In this document: piece by piece, positions 59,301 through 64,000 of the stretch
Layout of the letters: each line of letters starts with the position of its first letter
Numbering within the stretch: the stretch's first letter is position 1
From: Clavelina lepadiformis
Taxonomy: Eukaryota; Chordata; Ascidiacea; Aplousobranchia; Clavelinidae
DNA: 64,000 nt
Reading direction: 5' to 3'
Assembly (NCBI RefSeq): GCF_947623445.1
Contig: NC_135248.1
Coordinates: forward strand, 12,161,820 to 12,225,819
Position numbers and translations under genes: made by a program
Notes under the pieces: model-generated
Told to the model about the DNA's origin: nothing
The model's database searches: none
The model's input: only the letters and a program-made list of their open reading frames with translations

Positions 59301-60228
59301 GGTATGAATGGAACAACTACGGTCAAGGACCCATATGATTAAAGTCATCTCAGTTGAAATATTGCATTTAAGTTATGCATATGTAAACAGCATATATTCT
59401 AAAGTTTTACACCAGAAACTGGTGCTTTTAAATACTAGTGTGTAAAACGATTTTGTTTTCATAACTATTTCCCAGTAAATATGGATAAATTTGTGTTAGT
59501 AATGCTTGATGAAGGCTGCCTTTCAAACTGTATATTCTTGAATAATAAACAATCATACTGTTGCAGTTATCTCTTAACCAAGCGATATAAAATTTAAATG
59601 GAACGGAGGTACGGAAAAGAGTCTACAAATAGCAATGTAGTATCGAAGATGCTGCTTAATAGCATGGGGGTTTCGTTAACTAGCCCACCTAGACCAACAG
59701 CACAACAATAAACTCAACTATTTATTCAACACAGATGAAAATATCGTATAAATATACTCTGACAGCTATGTACGTAATCAGTACAATCACAGTGTCTACA
59801 AACTGACATGTATTGGACATATTATCTACTTTCCATCTTCAAAGTACCGGTAAAGCTACTTGGCAATCACAGTTTATATTTCGTAACACTACGAATGTCA
59901 CAACAATTTCGTATACTAAATGAGTTTTGACTTATCTACGTTATCGATATGACAAAAAATGAGAAAATTCTGTGCCAAGGCAAATGTGATTTACCTGACA
60001 AATGAACTCAATTGTATGTTACTAGTATATAAAGTACTTATACCTTCAAAGACATATTACAATACACAGATAATGCAAGTACTAATCACTAGTGATTCAA
60101 CATCTAGTACATACAGAAAATAAATATATTATACATGTATGATTGACAGATAATAAATGGTCACCTTGCTCCTCTGCTTCAGAATTATCTTCTTCCTCCC
60201 ACCAATTTTCACCAAGGTCATCTGCCAT
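38356..60228 (-). CDS. CMSS1: CMSS1 (Cms1 ribosomal small-subunit homologue), with a 19-kb intron
   Basis: Six exons in matching phase (60228-60165, 41004-40907, 39667-39550, 39250-39188, 39008-38873, 38608-38356) give 244 codons (243 aa; human is about 279). The start [14 protein letters not shown] is almost the vertebrate N-terminus. An acidic stretch and a KKKKRKRKR basic run follow, then [27 protein letters not shown] and VKLFSRHMK...[19 protein letters not shown], the conserved core of the DEAD-box-like Cms1 fold. The family works in nucleolar 40S subunit maturation. The last ~30 residues differ from vertebrates (the DxxxRRMMDIPE end is missing) and the stop overlaps AATAAA, so the C-terminus may be shortened, or a splice at 38478 may lead to an exon I could not find. 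Intron 1 (41005-60164) contains two plus-strand genes; the exon 1 to exon 2 join rests on phase and homology. Confidence 0.82.
40559..40787 (-). mobile_element. MITE copy 2 (TATTTCACC-type ends), inverted
   Basis: GACTATTTCACCGTAGGTAGG then TTGTTGAAGATAGG is the reverse complement of the right part of the copy at 37571-37852; the far end is AATGAAATAGTGA. It lies in CMSS1 intron 1 close to exon 2. Confidence 0.65.
41005..43570. other. Intronic DNA of CMSS1 with no recognised gene
   Basis: Long open frames exist (41357-41641 plus; 41843-42382 minus, 179 codons), but they have no domain motif, sit in AT-rich DNA and lack splice support. CAGTGCTTCTCAACC at 42142 resembles a hAT terminus, but no partner end with a target duplication was found. 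Confidence 0.4.
43575..43598 (+). CDS. Candidate first coding exon of the FILIP1-like gene
   Basis: ATG followed by FRSKRNK and a strong donor AAG|GTAAGT. Vertebrate FILIP1/FILIP1L begin MRSR, so the start is suggestive. Its end phase is 0, while the next sure exon (46244) needs one base from upstream, so another small exon between them would be required. Tentative. Confidence 0.25.
46244..52216 (+). CDS. FILIP1L: FILIP1/FILIP1L orthologue (filamin-A-interacting coiled-coil protein), 5' end incomplete
   Basis: Seventeen exons: 46244-46490, 46937-47054, 47208-47352, 47492-47589, 47821-47952, 48530-48688, 48893-49084, 49291-49506, 49673-49864, 49937-50095, 50291-50443, 50527-50625, 50704-50814, 50893-51141, 51235-51520, 51827-51981, 52082-52216. 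They join to about 947 residues; the ATG exon lies upstream. Landmarks shared with vertebrate FILIP1/FILIP1[80 protein letters not shown], then STQTSA...SFAEPSQK and the C-terminal SPTRIPKL. Exons 2-13 are almost pure coiled coil (mostly phase 0). It is probably cytoskeletal, acting on filamin and actin organisation. Since the vertebrate paralogues split later, this should be the single pro-orthologue of both. The gene lies wholly inside CMSS1 intron 1 on the opposite strand. Confidence 0.85.
52477..52482 (+). terminator. AATAAA poly(A) signal of the FILIP1-like gene
   Basis: AATAAA 261 nt beyond the TAA at 52214-52216, before any exon of the next plus-strand gene. Confidence 0.5.
52483..53780. 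other. Spacer between the two nested plus-strand genes; no gene recognised
   Basis: AT-rich with no supported exon. The frame 52526-52714 on the minus strand has no motif. The promoter of the 53.8-kb gene should lie here, but no element is evident by eye. Confidence 0.4.
53781..59342 (+). CDS. Unrecognised 630-aa protein, nested in CMSS1 intron 1
   Basis: Twelve exons (53781-53953, 54163-54250, 54364-54445, 54657-54974, 55055-55211, 55363-55553, 55772-55906, 56184-56311, 56528-56674, 57538-57647, 58567-58702, 59115-59342) join in phase to 631 codons. The N-terminal third is Ser/Pro-rich and probably disordered ([29 protein letters not shown]). A middle part is helical ([30 protein letters not shown]). 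The last third looks globular ([49 protein letters not shown]). There is no signal peptide or membrane helix, so it is likely cytosolic. I do not recognise the family and do not guess a function. The exon 2 acceptor could alternatively be 16 nt downstream. AATAAA lies at 59544-59549. Introns 9 and 10 carry hAT-type insertions. Confidence 0.75.
56700..57115 (+). mobile_element. Complete 416-bp hAT-type non-autonomous element
   Basis: Terminal inverted repeats CAGGGGTGGGCAAACT and AGTTTGCCCACCCCTG (one inner mismatch), flanked by the identical 8-bp duplication CTCTATAT (56692-56699 and 57116-57123). It sits in intron 9 of the 630-aa gene. No transposase. A truncated relative is at 1779-1957. 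The TIR sequence and 8-bp duplications are typical of hAT elements. Confidence 0.9.
57663..58436 (+). mobile_element. Second hAT-type element, itself invaded by a third
   Basis: Ends TAGGTATGTGCC and GGCCCATCCCTA (inverted, 2 mismatches), flanked by the 8-bp duplication GTATCCAT (57655-57662 and 58437-58444). Subtracting the inner insertion leaves about 424 bp of its own sequence, with repeated attcgggttcg words. It lies in intron 10 of the 630-aa gene. Confidence 0.85.
58078..58419 (+). mobile_element. 342-bp hAT-type element inserted in the 57663-58436 element
   Basis: Ends CAGGGGTCGGCAACCT and AAGGTTGCCGACCCCTG, flanked by the perfect 8-bp duplication GTATAGGC (58070-58077 and 58420-58427). 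An internal copy of the right end (GGTTGCCGACCCCTG, near 58293-58307) shows an internal duplication or tandem fusion. The interior is rich in CGGCCCGCC-type words. Confidence 0.9.
59544..59549 (+). terminator. AATAAA poly(A) signal of the 630-aa gene
   Basis: AATAAA about 200 nt beyond the TAA at 59340-59342. Confidence 0.5.
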
Positions 60229-60622
60229 TCCAGATATATATTCTTCTTGCTTGCTCAGTGCAGAAACAATTTTTGAAATGTTGATTACACTTTTGAAAAT
60301 CAAATTTTTTCCTATAACCTAAAAAATTTATACACAATATCTGGGATTTACCTATCTTTCAACAACAGTTCTTTGTGCCAAATAAGTCAACGAGAACAGG
60401 GAAAGCCAGGATAAATTTCAAATCAACTTAACTTCATAATCATTTTAAATAAATAAATTACAAACTAAAAAACATTTGCTTAACACAGGATGTTGCAAAC
60501 GTATTCATTCGACTGGAGATATTATACAACGAAATATCTTTACACAAGTACACATGACACGTATATACAATTTGACATTTTAACTACAAAATTTCCGGTG
60601 AAGGTTTCTTATAAATGTATAT

Positions 60623-60844
60623 TCAATTCTCTTTGCCCGAGGTTTGTGTTGAACTTTCATCAACCTGTGAATGGTCCGTATAGGTGTACAGACGCGTATG
60701 AAGTTCACCTTTTTCAGGCGGTATAGCAGGTATGGACATGTCAGGTCTGTACCACATATGCACAGCCTGTGACCCGGCCGCCATGGCCAAAAATGATGAA
60801 AGAATTGACTTCAAATAAAAGTTCCAGGATACTCCGTACGGCAT
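60623..60844 (-). CDS. UQCC6: UQCC6 / brawnin, complex III assembly micropeptide
   Basis: An intronless 73-codon frame starting MPYGVSWNFYLKS, matching the vertebrate MPxGVxxxxYLK start. LSSFLAMAAGSQAVHMWYRP gives the single membrane helix and the conserved (H)xxYRPD turn, then IPAIPPEKGELHT, the family's IPxIPPxxGEL signature. Human UQCC6 (C12orf73) is 71 aa; it sits in the mitochondrial inner membrane and is needed for assembly of respiratory complex III. The first in-frame ATG is ten codons upstream (60874), but homology places the start at 60844. It lies 117 bp downstream of UQCC5 and 394 bp upstream of the CMSS1 ATG on the same strand. Confidence 0.9.
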   Translation of the reverse strand: MPYGVSWNFYLKSILSSFLAMAAGSQAVHMWYRPDMSIPAIPPEKGELHTRLYTYTDHSQVDESSTQTSGKEN

Positions 60845-60961
60845 CTTAATAGTGAAGAGTATATAATATGTCAAAACACATCAAAATGTAAGAACACCAA
60901 TTACAAGCGAAGATGCAAAAAATTGTTTCTGATCCAGTTTTTGTTTAATAACCCTTTCCGG

Positions 60962-61225
60962 TTAGTCTGATTCAATAACTGAAGTAGATTTTTCTCCCAG
61001 GACTACAAGTTCTTGATTGGCTCGCAATTTATATTGCCGTTCAGATTGCTTTCTTCGCCAGACGTCGTAAAATGTTTCTCCAGCACCAGCCCCTGGAAAA
61101 TTGATCATAACATATTCCATGCAAGCACCAACAACAAAGAAAAGGGGCACCAGTCGATAGGGAGTGTGTTTTTTGAAGGGATAGTATTGCAAGAAAACTG
61201 AAACAGATTTTCTTAAAAAATTCAT
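60962..61225 (-). CDS. UQCC5: UQCC5 / SMIM4, complex III assembly micropeptide
   Basis: An intronless 87-codon frame. YRLVPLFFVVGACMEYVMIN is the single membrane helix, and GETFYDVWRRKQSERQY is the diagnostic SMIM4 motif (vertebrates: GQETFYDVYRRKASERQY). Human SMIM4/UQCC5 is 70 aa, an inner-membrane protein that stabilises newly made cytochrome b during complex III assembly. The start at 61225 (MNFLRKS) gives the same distance to the helix as in vertebrates; the ATG at 61264 would add 13 residues. It is the first of three same-strand genes (UQCC5, UQCC6, CMSS1), two of them in the same pathway. An ATTAAA follows 13 nt after the stop, and no AATAAA lies between the genes. Confidence 0.92.
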   Translation of the reverse strand: MNFLRKSVSVFLQYYPFKKHTPYRLVPLFFVVGACMEYVMINFPGAGAGETFYDVWRRKQSERQYKLRANQELVVLGEKSTSVIESD

Positions 61226-61800
61226 AACATGAAAACTTAAAGCTGCAAAATATAGATATAGCATTAAACATTAGCGTTTGGTAATAAAATTTTACTTATG
61301 GAATTTAAACTTCCAGGTGAGCATTTAGTTAATAGATCCTTTTGTCATAAAAATGCTGATTCGTTGTCATTCCTTCTCTGACTGACATCCCACGCATATG
61401 ATTTTTCAAGACATTTTAACCTCTTTATTTGCTTCTTTTAAGCTTTGTTTCATCATTTACAGTAAAAGCCAATGATATGAACATTGGCAGTGAATAGGAA
61501 AAAATCTCAATTTTCTTCAAGAAACTCATTATGTTACACACCACAGAGCACAGATTAAAAAACTATTCAAAACTGTGTTTACCAATTAAGCAGACTGCAC
61601 ACTCCAGGTATGGCCTATAACTTTTGTGTCACACTACTGCAAAGCCGCGGTTGGAAAGTACAGCAGTTTTCAAAGAGAAATCTTGCGTGCAAAGACGCAA
61701 ATTTCAACGTGTAAATCGGTATTAAAATAAAAACGCTGATGAATCTCGTGCGTATACAGGCGACACACTTGCCACTACAGGTAACGCACTATATTGCAAT

Positions 61801-62056
61801 TTTATTGGCTGTCACTATTTCACCCAAAAAAATCGTACGTTTAAAGTTATTTTTCATGGTTTCTTGTTACCCTAACTTAAAAATGTTATAACATAGCCTA
61901 TAGCCTAGTAAACTAAGCCAAATCTAAATCCATCTTCTAATCTAAATCCAACTTCAATTAGGCTACACCCTAAGTAGCTAAAACAACTTTTTACATACCT
62001 ATCAGCCTATTTTTAGCTATGGGTTGCGTGACCCACTTACGGTGAAATAGTCACTC
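61801..62056 (+). mobile_element. MITE copy 3 (TATTTCACC-type ends)
   Basis: TTTATTGGCTGTCACTATTT on the left and CTTACGGTGAAATAGTCAC on the right, with an AT-rich 'aatctaaatcc' centre as in the copy at 37571-37852. No coding capacity. Confidence 0.65.
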
Positions 62057-62639
62057 TGTACGTATTATTAATACATCACAAGTGACAAGTGCATATGACA
62101 TGCACAGTCTAGCACAGCTGAATTGTTAAAATACGTGTTTGAGATGCACCATAAACTTCTGACCCAACTGCACTTGTCTCTTTGAAATTCGGTGAAAACT
62201 CTGCTTCTATATAAACCAATGATCCAAACTCCGGTCACGCCTGCAACGCTTATGCAACTTGGTGCCAAATATACCCACATGGGAAAATAAAATAATTACT
62301 CTAAAAGCCCCTTTACACAAAACGTTTTAATAGATATCCTATATTGCACTTTTGTTGACAAAATAAACTTCTTTATTGCATGCTTGGCACTCAAGCATTT
62401 TGCAAATCTACGTGTTATATTACGTTTATTAAAGCAAACGGTTGCAAAATCAAACATTAAGTTGTGGAAAACTGTTCACCAGTTATTCATTAATCTTCCA
62501 CATTTTAGGTTACGTAAGATTTCTAATTATTAGCCTACTATACTGTATTTTATACAGAACAAAGTTATTGCAGTTGTTGCGTCATAATGTTTTCGGTTTT
62601 ATGCGAAACGACACATAAGCACCGACGAATGTAAAACCT

Positions 62640-62935
62640 CAGTTTGTGGCAGAGATTTTTTGAACGATAGTGATCAGAAACAACATATGCAAGCTCACTG
62701 TGGGGAAAACGCTTTCAATGTCTGAAGTATTATAAAAAGTAGGCTACACGTCGGGAAGATATTTACAAGTTAACATGCATTAAACCTTATTTATGTGAGA
62801 TTTGTGACAAATGCTTTGAAGCAAAAGCAGAAGTTACAAAACATTAACCTTCAAGGCTTACGAAATACGTTTTTTTTAATTTGTGAAGAATGTTACAAAA
62901 GTATAAAAGTAATATTGAAATATATGAACGATCTC
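62640..62935 (+). pseudogene. Decayed C2H2 zinc-finger gene fragment
   Basis: Remnants in order: SDQKQHMQAHCGENAF (the H-x3-H end of a finger plus a linker resembling HTGEKPF), then KPYLCEICDKCFEAKAEVTKH at about 62785-62849 (a finger with both cysteines and the first histidine), then FLICEECYKSIKVILKYM at about 62874-62930 (C-x2-C intact, histidines lost). Stops and frame changes separate them. Clearly a dead poly-zinc-finger gene; the plus frame 62795-63163 is an accident of these remains. Confidence 0.65.
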
Positions 62936-64000
62936 ATTTTGAGCATTTTAATTGCTTCTGTCAAGTTTATGACAAACAATTTTGTAGTTAGGGTGGCATC
63001 ACCCTACACACAAAGAATCACGTCCACCATTTCAGGTTCTTCATTTCGTAGGTACAACACCGTAACAGTAATCTCGAGCCGGCACATTGACGTGATTGTG
63101 ACGTTAAACAGTCCTTTCTGTACGTATAGTTTTCCAAAACGAAAAAACAGTTTAGAGGCATGATTAACTCAAAATTTTATAAAAAAAATGTTCTTTTTTG
63201 TATATAGACTGGTTTGAAATACCATTAAACAGAAAATTACTTGGGAAAACAAAGTTTTTATGTATTGGCTTATTAGCGTCACCTACCGCTACAATGCTAA
63301 CGACACAAACACCGCATGAAGAAAGGTTGCAATGAAAATAGATGTACGTAGTGAGCGCCATTGTGCCCGATCTAGTTAAAGCTTAGGAAGGGTTTTCCGT
63401 TTGGCGTAATTGTCTGATGTACAGTATTTCATTTTATATAGCCTACCTGCCCGTTGATTACGTTATAGTGATGCTGCAAGGTTTTCGCTGACCTGGTAGA
63501 CAGTTGTAAATTCGGGCAATACTGTATAAAAAATTATAAAACCACAATAAAAACTGTTTGAGAGACTTGCATAAAGAATATATTGGTAACTGGTGCTTGA
63601 GCGATAAGGAATCATCACAGACTTAAGTCGTGTAAAAACTTTTCAACGATAAAGATTTTCGTACCATACAAATAGCTACAATACACTCCCTGCCTATACT
63701 ATACCTACACCATTATTGCCGGCGTAGTTTGTTTGCTAAAAGGATATGCTAATACTTTAATTGTGATTCGTCAGTCAACTGACCCCGTATCCTTGTCCGA
63801 CGTTATACGAACTACAGATACACAGACAAAAAACAATCGGATCTTGTATTAGGGCCCATTCACGCCACTGTTATACAACATCACCTGCAGATCAAGCAGT
63901 GCTCAGTCCATATCCTACCAATAGAAACTCATTACTGATTATACATTGAAAAAAAGTGGAAGCTGATAAAACACATGGCAGATGGCACAGAATCGAACTA
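62936..64000. other. No gene recognised; contains a repeat copy
   Basis: AT-rich flank with no exon-like block on either strand. Around 63491-63615 is a diverged partial copy of the foldback element (see 5930-6235). Confidence 0.4.
63491..63615 (+). repeat. Partial copy of the 5930-6235 foldback element
   Basis: CAGTTGTAAATTCGGGCAATA matches the inner right arm and GGTAACTGGTGCTTGAGCGATA matches the terminal right arm of the first copy, in the same order and with similar spacing. Confidence 0.6.

Noticed and set aside
62795-63163. 122-codon plus frame as a gene
   Set aside because: Runs through zinc-finger remains in the wrong frame.
1-64000. CRISPR arrays, operators, Shine-Dalgarno sites, rRNA genes
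   Set aside because: None seen; the gene structures are clearly those of an intron-bearing nuclear genome.

Overview
This window is eukaryotic and intron-dense. Six multi-exon or small protein-coding genes were rebuilt exon by exon from GT/AG boundaries with matching phases, and two further small intronless genes were found. The standard nuclear code is used, the DNA is AT-rich, introns are short (about 80-1,500 bp, with one exception), and AATAAA signals follow several stop codons. The gene content (FILIP1 family, CMSS1, UQCC5/UQCC6, CKAP5, and mosaic secreted proteins with LCCL, TSP1, trefoil and LDLa modules) points to an invertebrate chordate. A solitary ascidian (tunicate) is my best guess; it is an inference, not proven by any one sequence.

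Layout. 0-9 kb is a relic zone. It holds hAT-like and foldback repeats, the last six exons of a CKAP5 (chTOG/XMAP215) copy carrying two frameshifts, a cyclic-nucleotide-binding ORF broken by one in-frame TGA, several tRNA-like sequences (two without a D-arm, one Trp-like body with a UAA anticodon), and a degenerate tandem repeat. 11.4-16.0 kb (-) is a 943-aa secreted protein with trefoil-like modules, a 9-aa tandem repeat and three TSP1 repeats. 16-22.8 kb shows no gene but has a 648-bp palindromic element with a 9-bp target duplication. 22.8-30.5 kb (+) is a secreted protein of seven tandem LCCL domains built from a repeating 33/159/123-nt exon cassette; domains 5 and 6 are decaying. 31.9-35.2 kb (-) is a 626-aa single-pass receptor-like protein with LDLa and TSP1 modules.

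38.4-61.2 kb is one interlocked locus. On the minus strand UQCC5, UQCC6 and CMSS1 follow each other. CMSS1 exon 1 is at 60.2 kb and exons 2-6 at 41.0-38.4 kb. Its 19.2-kb first intron holds two plus-strand genes: a FILIP1/FILIP1L orthologue (46.2-52.2 kb) and an unrecognised 630-aa gene (53.8-59.3 kb). From memory, vertebrate FILIP1L is also nested antisense inside CMSS1, so this looks like a nested arrangement kept since the chordate ancestor. Introns of the unrecognised gene carry three hAT-type elements with perfect 8-bp duplications, one inserted inside another.

61.3-64 kb holds a decayed C2H2 zinc-finger relic and repeat copies, and no intact gene that I can see.
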